From the NCBI GenBank assembly GCA_024305405.1, contig JAKNDB010000088.1, positions 1,072,001 through 1,136,000 of the forward strand: DNA of 64,000 nucleotides, in the 5' to 3' direction. Shown piece after piece: positions 1 to 12,124 of the stretch. A program made the translations under genes and the position numbers. Under the pieces are notes generated by a model, which did not search any database, was not told the DNA's origin, and saw only the letters and a program-made list of their open reading frames with translations. Position 1 is the first letter of the stretch, and every line of letters starts with the position of its first letter. This DNA comes from Dirofilaria immitis. Taxonomy: Eukaryota > Nematoda > Chromadorea > Rhabditida > Onchocercidae.

Positions 1-813
1 CGACATTTCATCAATATTTAATTACTAATATAATTTAGAAACAGTTTAGAGATAGTAAAGGTTTGAAAAGGGTAAAAATATTCCCAATTTTTTTCTGTAA
101 GAAAATAATCTATTCTTAACTAAATAGAAATATTTCTAAACATGGATATTTAATTTCTATGCTGAGAACAATGACTTGTTTACTTACTGGTGCTTGTGCG
201 ATATATGACGGCATGGTAATGATTGCAACATAATAGAAAAGTAGCATGCTGATCTGATCTGATTTGCGGATAATTTCTGCCAGTAAACAATAGCCGCGTG
301 AATGACACAAATTTAATATGGAATTCTGGAAAGCATTTTATATAAATATTCTTCAAAATATATAATTACAAATTTTTAAAAAACAACTAACCAGTCCAGC
401 AATATAACAACTATTGCAATCGAGGAAAGAACTGTTTTTATGAAGTTCGATAACAGTGTGATCTATGCTCAAAAAAATTCATACAATTTTAATCCTTTTG
501 CATAATAATTTTAGCTTTACTTCTCTCTAAATTTATTGCTATCAGAATCAAAAAATCATAGAATTATAAATATCTATGTTGAATTTTGACCTAATCCTTT
601 ATTACAGAATATTGTGAAACTATTGGTGAGTTATTACAGTAATTCAATATGCGGAAATATTTACAATAAAAATCAAAATTATTTGTAACTGACGGAATTA
701 TTTACACTATTTTGTATATTTAAGATAATTGCTATATGATTTTTCATTTTGTTTGTTGCACAATTTTGTAAAAATAGTTAATTCCCAACATTAGATGATA
801 TCACTGCTCGATC
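1..813. repeat. Left arm of a long imperfect inverted repeat
   Basis: Read on the minus strand, this stretch matches 2632-4063 on the plus strand over nearly its whole length. The first bases of the window, CGACATTTCATC, are the reverse complement of bases ending at 4063. The match includes the exon at 188-276, the block around 345-480 containing CCAGTCCAGCAA, and the block at 600-700. The arm may continue to the left of the window, so its true end is not visible. Divergence is moderate, with scattered indels. Confidence 0.85.
188..247 (-). CDS. First coding exon of a predicted secreted protein (partial, left copy)
   Basis: The exon runs from a TTTACTGGCAG acceptor (exon base 276) through an ATG at 247-245 to a GTAAGT donor just below 188. 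It encodes 20 residues, starting MLLFYYVAII and ending SYIAQAP, which has the form of a cleavable signal peptide (hydrophobic core, then A-Q-A). The acceptor lies 29 bases upstream of the ATG, so it could be a spliced-leader acceptor, as is common in nematodes (inference). The remaining exons would lie left of the window. By comparison with the right copy, the next exon would encode C2H2 zinc fingers, but that cannot be seen here. The exon structure is conserved in both arms, which supports a real gene origin. Confidence 0.55.
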
Positions 814-2631
814 TATTATCGATATATTTTGTAGTTTAAATTATTTATATTATTCTTTTGATATGTTTTATGATTTTAATTGCTGCTAATATTTCATTAT
901 GATTTATGTTTTTCGCTATTTGTTAATGCAATAAGGTTTTATTCAAATTTTCTATTAACATACTCTGCTTTTTACAACAATGAATAGAGTGGATCAATAT
1001 ACAACTAATAGCATGACTATTTGTGCATTTATAGATAATGGGAAATCAGATTAACAAAATTTCAATTCCAAAAATCTGACTTTAAATATGATATTTTCAA
1101 TTTTTATAATTCTCGATCAGAAACCATTGCTTTTAGCGATTAATTTGCATATTTTGGATTACTGCTGCAGCAAAATCTAAAATAGTCTATAAACACTAAA
1201 AATAAAGTGAAAATATTTATTACAACCTTTAAGCCTTTAAATAACCCTAAATAAATAATTTTTTTCTAAATTAAATGAACCTTCAAATAAATAATTTTTC
1301 TAAATTAAATTAAGAAATAATATTGCAGCAACAATTAGATGAGAACAGAATTATCAGATTCATCGTTGGAACGCAGATGAGAATATAAGTGGTTCAATGA
1401 CTAGAAAAAGCACAATCTGATGATTTGGAAAAATATTTCGAATATCCTCTATAATGTTTAAAACCATCATCAGTTTGTACAATTTCAAATTTCAATTGAC
1501 TGATAAAACCATTTTATGAAAAGCTATTAAAAAAAAGCAATTCAACAGTGGCAAAAACTCTGAATTTTATAGTCTTTTGGAATCAGACCATAAAAAAAAG
1601 AAAATGTAGTTCTTTCTTGGCATTATATTAGTTAACTGACATTTGTTTGATTTAAAATTCATGAGCTTGTAGTTCAAATTTGAATACTTCAAAAATGAAA
1701 CACTAAAAAGCATCATATTCTTTTCCTTCCAAGTGTTTGAAAGAAGAAAAAGAAAGCAATATTTAATATTTTTGGACTATTTAAAGTTGAAACACTAAAA
1801 AACTATCGAATTTATTTTGTTCTCAGAATCTCTCCCATTATTTTCTTACTTCTTAACATTAAATATTGTTTGCTTTATTTTTCTTTGGAAATACTATTTT
1901 AATAATATTTTCAGAAAAATTCTGTATCCTAAAATATGTCATCTTATAATTTTACCTATCAATAGATGTCAGAAAATATAATTAAGAATGTCAAAGAGAA
2001 AATATTGGCGAAATCAAAGGATGTAGTCATCATAAAAAGCAAGATGATCAAATAACAGAGGGCTTACAGAAGGAGTACTAAAAGATTTAAAAAGAGGAAT
2101 TTCGATGGATGGAACCAGCTTAGTTCCGATTCAACTTTAGAAATTGAGAGCTAATAACCTGGTAAATAGTGTGTAATTATTCAAATGAACTTCCAGGAAA
2201 TGCGCGAAAATCCTCATTATCAATAAAGCACGAATAGTTATGCTATTGTGTATTGATTCACACTATTAATTCGTTGTAACTTTGAATAAAATTTTATTTC
2301 ATTAACGAGTAGAGAAGAACGTAAAGTTTGATCAAATATTAGCAGCAAATAAAATGACAAAACAATTCAAAAAGAATAATAAGCCAAAAATGTTTTGTAT
2401 CCAAAAATATTAAAAACGCAAAAAGCCTCTGATAAATAATTTGAAGTAGAAAATCTTGCTATCAACTTGAACTTTTATGAAAACAAACTTTGCTATCAAT
2501 CTTTTGAATACCTATTAATGATAAATTTAATTACTGACTTTCGCTAAATTTCGATATTTTGTTTAAAATCTCTTCCTTTAATTAAAGCTCTAGAGAATCT
2601 TTTTCAAGAAATCAATATGAAATTTCTTGTG
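814..2631. other. Spacer between inverted-repeat arms
   Basis: AT-rich DNA with no credible coding exon on either strand. It would hold the shared upstream region of the two divergent exon-1 copies. A short tandem duplication lies at about 1240-1310 (the unit contains AAATAAATAATTTTT). A segment at about 1335-1405 is again the reverse complement of 3135-3205, so part of the spacer also belongs to the duplicated sequence. Confidence 0.6.
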
Positions 2632-4063
2632 GAGCAAAGATATCATTCAAGGTTGGGAATTAATTGCTACAAAATGTTGTGAAACAAACAATTTGAAAAA
2701 TCATACAAAAATTATCACAGTATTCTAAAAATACACAAAATAAAGTAATGTAAATGATTCCCTTAGTTATAAATAATTTTGTATTTTTATTCTAAATATT
2801 TCCGAATATTGAATTATTGTAATAATTCACCGATGATTTCACATTATTTTGTAATAAAAGAATTAGGTGAAAATTTGATTAAAACACAGATATTTATAAT
2901 TCGATGGTTTTTTTTTAGATCCATCTAGTAACTAAATAGTGATTATTATGCAAAAGGATTAAAATTGTGTGAATTTTTATGATCATAAATCACACGATCT
3001 ATCGGGCTTCATAAAAACGGTTCATTCCTCAGTTGCAATAGTTGTTATGTTGCTGGACTGGTTAGTTGTCTTTTAAAAATTTGTAATTATATATTTTGAG
3101 GAATATGTAATTATATAGTTTGAAGAATACTTTCTTGTCATTGAACCACTTATATTCTTCTCCTCGTTCTAACGATGAATCTGATTATTCTGTTCTCATA
3201 TAGCAATTTACAAATAATTTTGAATATTTATTGTAAATATTTCCGCATATTGAATTGCTGCGATAATTCACCGATGGTTTCATATTATTTTGTAATAGAA
3301 GAATTAGGTGAAAATTCGATCCTAACACCAACTAACAAAAACTTTAGAGAGAAAAAACTAGAATTATTTTACAGAAGGATTAAAATTTTATGAATTTTTT
3401 GAGATCATAAATCACACGACCTATCGGACTGCATAAAAACGGCATTCCTCAGTTGCAATACTTGTTATGTTGCTGGACTGGTTAGTTGTCTTTTAAAAAT
3501 TTGTAATTATATATTTTGAAGAATATTTTTATGAAATATTTTCCAGAAGTCCATACTAAATTTCTGTCGTTCACGCAGGTATTTTTTATTGGCAGAAGTT
3601 ATCCGCGAATTAGATCAGCATGTTATTTTTCTATTATATTGCAATTATTATCTTGCCATCATATATCGCACAAGCAACAGTAAGTAAAAAAGTCATTGTT
3701 CTCCGTATAGAAATTTAATGTCCATAATTTTTTGTTTAGAAATATTTTTATTTAGTTAAGAATAGAATTTTTTATAGAAAGAAGCGAGAGTTAACACAGT
3801 TTTTACTGCTCTCTCAATTTCCCTTCGAAGCATCGATGTTTCGCAAAACAATCTGTAGCACTACGATACCACTGAAAATTTATACAGTCAATTTTCGAAT
3901 GATTTTAGAGCAGCAGTTTATCATTATTTCCATTGCATTCACATTATCATTTTCTTTCAAATCAGTAATATAAAATAGTTAAATTTATACCCTTTTCAAA
4001 CCATTACTATGTCTAAATCTGTTTGTGAATTATATTAGTAACTAAATAATGATGAAATGTCGT
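2632..4063. repeat. Right arm of the long inverted repeat
   Basis: This is the reverse-complement partner of 1-813. It is longer because it holds an internal tandem duplication (about 2770-3130 and 3210-3530). Homology ends at 4063, where the sequence turns to TTAATCGAAG. It carries the right-hand signal-peptide exon at 3596-3679. Confidence 0.85.
2770..3530 (+). repeat. Tandem duplication inside the right arm, about 425 bp apart
   Basis: Two direct copies share the block GTTATGTTGCTGGACTGG, at about 3046 and 3466, together with flanking TTCCTCAGTTGCAATA and the downstream TTAGTTGTCTTTTAAAAATT. The left arm has one copy only, so the duplication came after the inversion or was lost on the left. 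The shared CTGGACTG followed by GTTAGT resembles a splice donor and might mark an untranslated 5' exon (inference). Confidence 0.8.
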
Positions 4064-4827
4064 TAATCGAAGATCGCACGCTGATATCTTTGAATTCTAT
4101 TTATTGAGGATGTCTAAAAGTTGCAAGAAAAATAATCATCAAATCATATAAATCATTTCCTACTATTTCAGGCATCAAATAAAAACAATCAATTAATACA
4201 AGCAAATAACATATGTGATAAGCAATTGCAATATTCATCCGTTCTGCAAGCTCATAATACGACACATAAAAATAGAAAAAAACTTGTATGCAATGCATGA
4301 GGGAACGAATATTTTCGTTCTCGTAGCCTTAAAAATCATATAATGATAATTCATGAAAACGAAAGAAAATTCAAACGTATGTGTGGTGAGCAATTCGCAT
4401 ATCAAAACACCCTGAATGCTCACAATAACATGCATACGAACAAAAAGCGAATTTCAATGCAACGTATGCGGTAAGAAATACGGATATCAGCGAAGCTTAA
4501 GAGTTCACATACAGACAAAACATGGGGACAAAAAGAATACAAATGCAATATATGCGGCAAGAAATACAATTATACGCAAAGCTTGAAAGCTCATATACGA
4601 GTAATTCATGGGGACAAAAAGAATTCAAATGTAATGAATGCGGCAAAATATTCGATCGAAATGTTAGTTTGAGAAAACACAAGATGAAGCATAAAGTTTT
4701 ATCAAAAGCTTCTACAGTCAATTCTTTGATGACGATGATAAGTGATGATATTTTTGCCACAGATATTTTAATAAAGAAAAATAATTTCAGTTACAAGACT
4801 ATAAATTATTATGTTGTGATGGATTAA
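3596..4827 (+). pseudogene. Decayed gene: signal-peptide exon joined to a C2H2 zinc-finger array
   Basis: Exon 1 (acceptor TTGGCAG, ATG at 3620, GTAAGT donor after 3679) encodes a 20-residue signal peptide starting MLFFYYIAII. The next acceptor, CTATTTCAG, opens an exon at 4172 in the matching phase. It reads into finger remnants with Cx12HxxxH spacing. The first runs from Cys in CDKQLQY to HNTTH. In the next finger the second zinc-binding Cys codon has become a stop (TGA, 4298-4300) while the rest (SLKNHIMIIH) is intact. Three further fingers follow: a degenerate one (FKRMCGEQF), then EFQCNVCGKKY and EYKCNICGKKY. A last complete one (EFKCNECGKIF, ending HKMKH) lies at about 4621-4692. Each interfinger linker after 4420 changes frame; in two linkers the run of A (4530-4534 and 4616-4620) is one base short. 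The last frame closes at 4827. A signal peptide on zinc fingers is unusual. Without transcript data the exon 1-exon 2 join is a prediction. Confidence 0.6.
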
Positions 4828-7149
4828 ATTGTATTTACTGTTTTTTATCTCTGCCATTATATTTTGGTTGAATGTCAATAGCGATTGATGGAAAGTGAAT
4901 GAAAAATTTTGAATGATAGTAGAATAGAATTACATGTTTCATTTCATATTTCCTATGTTATTTTGTTCTGTTATGATAGAATTCATTTCATTCGTCATTT
5001 TCACTGCAATTCAAAATTGTATATGTAAATTTTTTCTCATATTTCTTGTTTTCTTTCATATTGAAAATTAGTTTTGAATGATTTGCAATATCTAATTAAT
5101 CCAGATGATAAGAAAAAATCTTTATTTTTGAATTTAAAATTTCTGCTATGTTTCAATTTATCAGCTGTTATGTGATATATGAAATATTATGACAGAATCA
5201 ATAAATTAAATTGTTTCGTATAATACATGAGAGATGAGATTCCAATAGCTCTCCCGATATGCAAGTGGTAGTAATTTGATAAAGATATGATACTCAGGAT
5301 CGAAGTAATTTGGAAATACATCATGACTAAGCTTAAGAATGATTCGGTTTAAACTAGATGACAAGAGATGATATCTCATCTAGTTATCAATTATTAGAAA
5401 AAATAATATTATCAATAGGAGTATATTGGAGATATTCACAATATCTCTTTTTAACTAGAAAATGTAGAAAATGTGATTATGGTACTAATAATTTTTGATA
5501 TCAGTTAAATAGGAAAGATTTTAATAACAATTATTATTTAGATGAAAATGAAAGATTATTTCAGTAAGTCTTTTTTCAAATTTTGCAATTTAATAGTAAT
5601 ATAAAAATAGGAATTATAATATTATGATTATTGGATTAGCATTTTTTAATCATGAAAAAGAACTTAGGAAATTCGATTAGTCATATATTATGACAGATAT
5701 TCATTGAACTTTCACATCCTACATTGAAAACTGAAAAATTGAAAAGTTGAATCACTGTTGTATATTGTACTAAAAATATTACGAAATTAAAATAACTGAA
5801 TAAATCAAGACCTGATTCTTTTTTTTCGAAAAACGAAGAGAGATTTATTAGAAGAAACATTATGTGAATAGCAATCGCTGAAATCGTGAGGAGAATCACA
5901 GATTTAGTAATTTTTTTGTTCTGGGTTTAATATTGCTGGGAATATGTTGTATGTGCAGATTTATTATGCAATATAAAATGTAATCTAAAATTGCCTGCCC
6001 GTTGTGTCTGTGAACTCTAATAAAGGACTCCTTCCCCACATTAACAAAGGGCTAATTTTTTTATTTCCAGAACTGTATCAGGATTCTCCACTTATGAGAA
6101 AGAAGAGCACTAAATTCTCATTATAGGGAATATGCTTCAAGGAGATTAGTTGGATGGTTATTATTTGGTTTCCCTTTTCGTTGAGTTGTAACGTCGTCAT
6201 TAAAATTATTCCATTGATATTATCTCCTAATAATGCATCTATATTATTATTTGACTGAAAATTATATTCAATTCTGGCTTAATATTTCTCTTTTATTCTG
6301 TTTTGATTTTATATATCTCAATTTTTTAATAATAATTTTTAAAAAATCAGAACTAAAAAACTTGGAGATTATTCGCTATCGGATAATTTATAGATTTGCA
6401 TTTCATTCATTGTTTAAACTAATACGAAGAAAGATAATTTATTAATTTAGTACTGCTTTTTTGTTTCATTTTTTCTCTTATTTTTTCTGTTTACCGAAAG
6501 CGCCTTCATCAAAGTGTTTTTTATTTAATATTTCAGGAAAAATTTTGGCAATCTCACTTATTGATCTAGTTCTCAACAACTAAATATAAAAATTAATTAT
6601 ATTAATACTCATTCGTATCAACATGGTTCTTTTAAAATTACTACGAGATATGCCCCATTAAAAGTATGACTAAGTTTTCCTCCGGTTTCAAATCTTTCAA
6701 TTCACACAATTGAAAGGTATCAGAATGTAATGAAAAATTGTCACTTCATGCAATCTTACTACTAATTAAGTTAAAATTCTTATCTTTACACTGCAAAAAA
6801 AATTATTTTTTACATATTTTTTTCATTCCTCATTGTAAACAATCACTAAAATTATAAAAGGAGAGGTTGTAAAAATGAAAATCTTTTTTACTTCCTAGAA
6901 AATAAGTCTTCATCCCATCAGATTTCATATTTAATAGTCGCTTAATCCTAATAACGTATCTTCCAGAGTTCTTCTTTCATTCTGTTTTTTTTTTTGCTTG
7001 TTGTTTTTACAAGCTTGATTAAACAAATATATATTCTGTCTGGCTTTGGTACTCAAATAAATTATAATAAAAGTTATTCGATGATTTTGATTTGGCACAG
7101 ATGAATGCTCTATTGCATTCTTCTAATTTTCGCTTTTCGCTTGATCGAT
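4828..7149. other. Non-coding AT-rich stretch
   Basis: No supported exon or RNA gene was found. A less AT-rich patch at about 5985-6050 contains AATAAAGG followed by CTCCTTCCCCACATT. It might be part of a long terminal repeat of the neighbouring retroelement, but no matching second copy was found. Confidence 0.4.
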
Positions 7150-9600
7150 ATTTCCACCGTCATCGTTTTGACTTCTAATTTCCAGTAGGGTAAATAAATT
7201 TATGGGCCCGATTTCACCTCGAATTGCTCCTTCTTTACTTAGTTTCAACTCTTCAGTGATCCCTAGCTTCCAGTTTCCTCTTGGTTGATCATCCTCCATT
7301 ATAGTTATAGCTTTAATAATTTCACGTTTTATTTTCAGTTAAACTTCGTCCTTATGGCATTGGATTTGCCATCGTTTCTTCAAACTAAGGAAAACTCGCT
7401 ACCACTAATCGGTTTGAACTTTGATTTGTTTACCGAAATTGTCTTTTCAATTTTTCTTTTGTCGAACTTTCGTCGCTTGTACCTTAATCTTCATCATCCG
7501 ATTCCTTTTCTCTGAGCAGACCGCTAAATTTAGCCACAGGATTCATGAAATTAATGGAACAAAGGACTTGTATTGAATCTTTCGTTATTTGTGTTAACGG
7601 TCTGGAATTCAAGATGGCTTCAATTTCCACAATGATCGTAATCTTTCAGAAAGTATCTTTTCACAACTTGTTTAAATGCTAATTTTGTCATGCCAATTAA
7701 TCGTTCATATATTCTTCCTTATCATACACGTAAAGAGTAATATGATTTCATTCAATTTTATTCTTACTGCAGTAACAAAAACACTGAAAAATTTTCATTG
7801 AGATTATATTCTATTACATTATAAATCTCATTTATTTTTTTAAAATTAAATTCATTATCACTTACTATTGTTTCTGATGTTCTATGACGTGCAATAAATC
7901 TTCGTAACATGTAGAAAAGCTTCCACGTAAATCCTGTACTACTTTAAGATGTGATGTGCTGCTCGCGTAGTCAAATAATAAAACAATTTAATCAAGACAA
8001 TTTAATTTGGTAGTTGGTAATTGTTCCTTAATGTTAACTGGGTTATAATCTAATCCATTGTTCGTAAATGTCGATACTACGTTCTTTTGAATATGGGGGA
8101 TAATTTGGAATAGTTTATTGTTCCATCGTTTACACAACATACAATCTCCTGTTGATGATACTTTTCACGTAATTTTTGCTTTTTTTATCCAGAAATTTTG
8201 TCTCAATTGAGTTAGTGTTTCATTTATCTCACTACGGAATGTTTTTCATGTATTCATGATATTAGTGATATTATCCTGGATCTTTTTAGGAGATAAATTG
8301 GATAGATCGCATTCTTGTTCAATTCAGATTCTGTTATGCGTCTACTGGTTCTTAACAATCCATTATTATCGGTTGTTAGTTGCCATTTTTTTTCCTTTTG
8401 TGACTTCATTCTTTTGAATGCAGTTTTGAGATTTTTAGATAAATTTTTGATAATTGGTACATGTTTGTAGCAGATACGTTTAGTAATTTGAATACTCGAA
8501 ATATATATTCTGAATAATTTATCCGGTTACTAAACCGATTAGTGTCCAAAAGATTTTCCGTTTCTTTTCTTTCATCATGTTCTGAACGCCTCTTTTGATT
8601 ATCTTTTTAATTCCTCCATTATTTTCGTATTTTTCGTTGTGAATTAATATTGTTTGTCTTTGATTCAGATGATATTTTCGGATCGTAAATAGATGGCATC
8701 GGCATAAGCGTATTGAGAAGCATTCGATGGTGCACTCTTGCTTCTTTTTTTTTGAAATCTTTCTCGATAATCAAATAAGTGCAGGATGCCAATCATTAAC
8801 AATTTCGTTCCACTTTTTCAGTTCTTATTCTTATAACACCACATCTCATTTGCAATTTTGTCGCCAATGATTTTGAAATATAATTTTGGCTGATAGAGTG
8901 ACTAGTGCGATAAGTTCAATGAGTCAAAGATGGAAGCAATTCCTTGTAATATTGATCGTTTTGTGGCTTCCTGGATCAAATTTGGTAGTTTAATGCTGTT
9001 TTTGTTTTGTGGTGTCGCAACGGATTCCTAACACCTTTGTTACCTTTATCTTTTGTCTATCAGCAGCTAAAAGAGATTCGTTGAATTCTTTTGAATTGGA
9101 TATGAATTCACATATATTCATGGCAGACTTTTTGAGAATTTCTTTCACTTCTTTATACGCGCTTATTGCTTCAGCTTCATTTTTACATCGATTGTAGCAT
9201 TATCTATATACAAGTTTTGTTCAACTTTTCTTTCTATTACTGATGATAAATGATAATTATACAGCTGTAACTAGAAATGGTGATGATATAACATCAAATG
9301 GCACTCGTCGGGATTTATAAATGGTTAAATTCTCTTGTTTCAAAGGAGCATTATAATTTTGAAGTCATAGAAATGAGTAACATTGCGACTTATTTCATTT
9401 AGATTAACAGCTTTTTCAATGTCAGAAAAATCCATTAAATAGATTCGTAGCAAAATATACTTTCATTTAGTATCACTGTTCCCTGCATAAGAGAGAGATT
9501 GTTGAGGCTTTCTTCAACAGATGTTTTAGAAAACATGACAACTGAAAATGCAACTGCAAAAAATATGCTTTCATTGTAAAGGTTCTGCACTGTGACAAAA
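7150..9600 (-). mobile_element. BEL/Pao LTR retrotransposon pol relic, heavily mutated
   Basis: Reading the minus strand from 9600 down and allowing many stops and frameshifts, the pol domains of BEL/Pao elements appear in order. The reverse transcriptase region (about 9560-9000) shows ESLNN, SDIEKA, RRVPFDV and KVLGIR. The connection and RNase H-like region (about 8930-8600) shows ASIFDSLNL and ASQYAYADAIYLR. The integrase N-terminal part (about 8400-8150) shows NDGLLR and ETLTQLRQNFW. The integrase core (about 8000-7850) shows TTRAAHH, RRFIARH and ETIVSDNEFNF. The C-terminal domain (about 7290-7180) shows EDDQPRGNWKLG. No open frame covers a whole domain, so it cannot be active. Gag and the two LTRs were not identified; 9600-10600 may hold gag remains. 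Family knowledge places these motifs in the gag-PR-RT-RH-IN order. Confidence 0.85.
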
Positions 9601-12124
9601 GATCATAAAAGGTTGAAAATGACAACATAGGACAAAAGGAAAAATGAATGAAAAAAAGAGAAATGAAACTTCAGAACTACTGTTGTATTAATAAATGAAA
9701 AGAAATAGTAAAAAAAAAAAACGGTTATTTCGCTATGTAACGATGTAATAATTATCAATCCAACAAATAATAAGCAAGCAAGCAATCGTGATAGACTCTT
9801 TGGATGAAGGATCGCAATTATCTTTTACCACCATCTTCGTTGCTGATAAAAGATAATATCGATCAAGCAAAACGTGAAACCTAAAAGAATTCAATAAAGG
9901 AAAGGAATTAGTTTGCCAATAATTACTAGAAGCAAAACAAAGGAAGAAGTCAATGCTTTCTCAATACTGAAAACATGCAGTTCTTTATCCTAAACTTAGC
10001 GTACCTGGTATTTTTCGGATTAGCTATTGCGTGGAATATAACAAAATGTCAACAGGTCATGTTCTCTTCCATATGAAAAATTATCATGTGAGCAGAAAAG
10101 AATGGAATAAATGAAATAAATTTTGTCAAATTGATCAATTCAAATTACATTTATTTTTTCGCTTTCGGGAGTGTCGCGGATAAACACGAGAAAGTTCCGC
10201 GATAAAAGAAAATATAAAGATTCATAAGTGAATGTGTTAGAGACGTATTAATTTAGTAGTGGATGATGTAAATCGTTTCATATTAGTAGTCATGCTCATA
10301 TTGTTCCAATAAAGACGGTACACTGATGGTCTCTGAACTGTTCGAAGAATTCTGAGCATCGAAATCATTTTGGAAAGTGGTATCCCACGAAATCAATTGG
10401 ATGGACAATATCACGGCTCTCTATCGTCATTAATTTTCCTTATCGAAATCTCAGTCATTAAGTTCATTGTTGTGTTAGAAGAAATCGTACTAGAAATTTA
10501 CTTATCCAAGTTTGAGATTGGTGTCTTTGGATATCATCTTTGACAACGTTTTTGGAGCTTAAGTGGAAATAAAGAATTTGGAATACTGTGTACTACGTAA
10601 TGCAAGAAACATGAAGAAGATCTTGACTATACTTGGACCATAATTAATATATGACAACTGAAACCAATTATTCATAAGCTGTTCAGTAAAATAAAAAAGC
10701 GATTATTATTATTTGTGCATGCATAGAAGAAATGCACTGGAACTCATAAGTATCCATTTATCAATTTTGTTTATGTTTATAATTTGTTCCAAAGTCGGAT
10801 CGCTGTAACATAAGTAATACTTTATTCTTCGGCAACTTTTTTGTTGTCGTAAGAAAATCAACTTCGATGATTGAAATTGCCGACTTCAGATGATCAGTCA
10901 CCATATTTCTTATTTTCAATGCTCTTCTCTTCGCAAATTTCACGAATAATCCATGAAAAGCGATGGAGTCACAATGAGCGAAGGTGCAAATCCATTTAAT
11001 TCAAAAAACTGTTTTCACTTGTTTAATATTATCATCAAATGCATGATAGAAAATGAAATGAGTAGAAAAAATTCTTCATTTCTATGCTTATAAATAACAA
11101 AGTTAACGAATGCAATTCTTTTAAAAAATGTAGTATAATATGAATGCTGAGATTGGCCAGATTTTTTAGCATATTTTGCTAGTATTGCCAGGTCGTTCAC
11201 TGAATATTTCGTTCGTTTTTAACATATCGCCTCCATGAGATTCTTACGTCAGAATTCTATACGTCTTTATTTTATCCCTTTTAAAAAACATTTCACTCAT
11301 ATCTTTTCACTGAACTTGATCATTTCAATCCTTCAAATATACAGTTTTCTTTTTGACTGTATCCTCTGATCCTTCTTCAAAATGTAAAAGGTTTGATGAT
11401 CAAAAACATGAAATAAATGATTAATGTAATGTCTATTGGGATCAATTATTTAATGATTTTCTATAAGTAGTTTTCAAAATTAGAATATTTGCTCATTCAT
11501 AAAAATAATTCACAAAATGGTGAAACCGCTAAGCTTCACTCCGTAGTATTTTTTTTTTTTGATTTTGAGCAGGAAAATAGGAAAAAAAAACATCAACATA
11601 TTCCAAGAACAATAACAATACATAAACATAAATATACTCATCCTCATGTGTTGCAATCAAGATACAATTAATATGTGTAATGAAAACAAGAATATTATAA
11701 AAATCAATAGAGAATGTAATTGACCATTTCACTGATTCATTCTATTATAAAACAAAAATTCATCGTATACTTACTGATAGATAACAGTAGGAACAGGTAG
11801 ATGCGAAGAAGCTAACCTAATTGCACATTTACATAAAGGATCAGTTTCTATAAATTTAATTCCAATTATACAGAATGATCAGTGATGGAACGCTTTGTTG
11901 TGGAATCATTATAAAAATTAATTGATAATTGTCTTCAAATTGTCAAGATCAAAGTTGTAACTAAAATATAGCAACATACATAACAATATAGTACGCATCA
12001 ATTGATAAAAAAGATTAATGAAAGTTGAAAAAATTATGAAATAGCACGATTAATAAATGCAAGGTAAAAACTAAACTAAGAAAAAAAAAAGCTAAACTTT
12101 TTTTCCACAAATAACTAACACAGA
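9601..12124. other. Non-coding stretch, possible retroelement gag/LTR remains
   Basis: No intact gene. The region 10140-10450 is less AT-rich than its surroundings. On the minus strand it reads short peptide pieces such as VHPIDFVGYHF between stops; the PIDF element recalls the segment after the integrase core of Pao elements, but this is weak. The rest, from 10650 to 12124, shows nothing beyond simple A/T runs. Confidence 0.35.

Noticed and set aside
5985..6050. Possible LTR of the BEL/Pao relic
   Set aside because: No second copy was found on the other side of the element.
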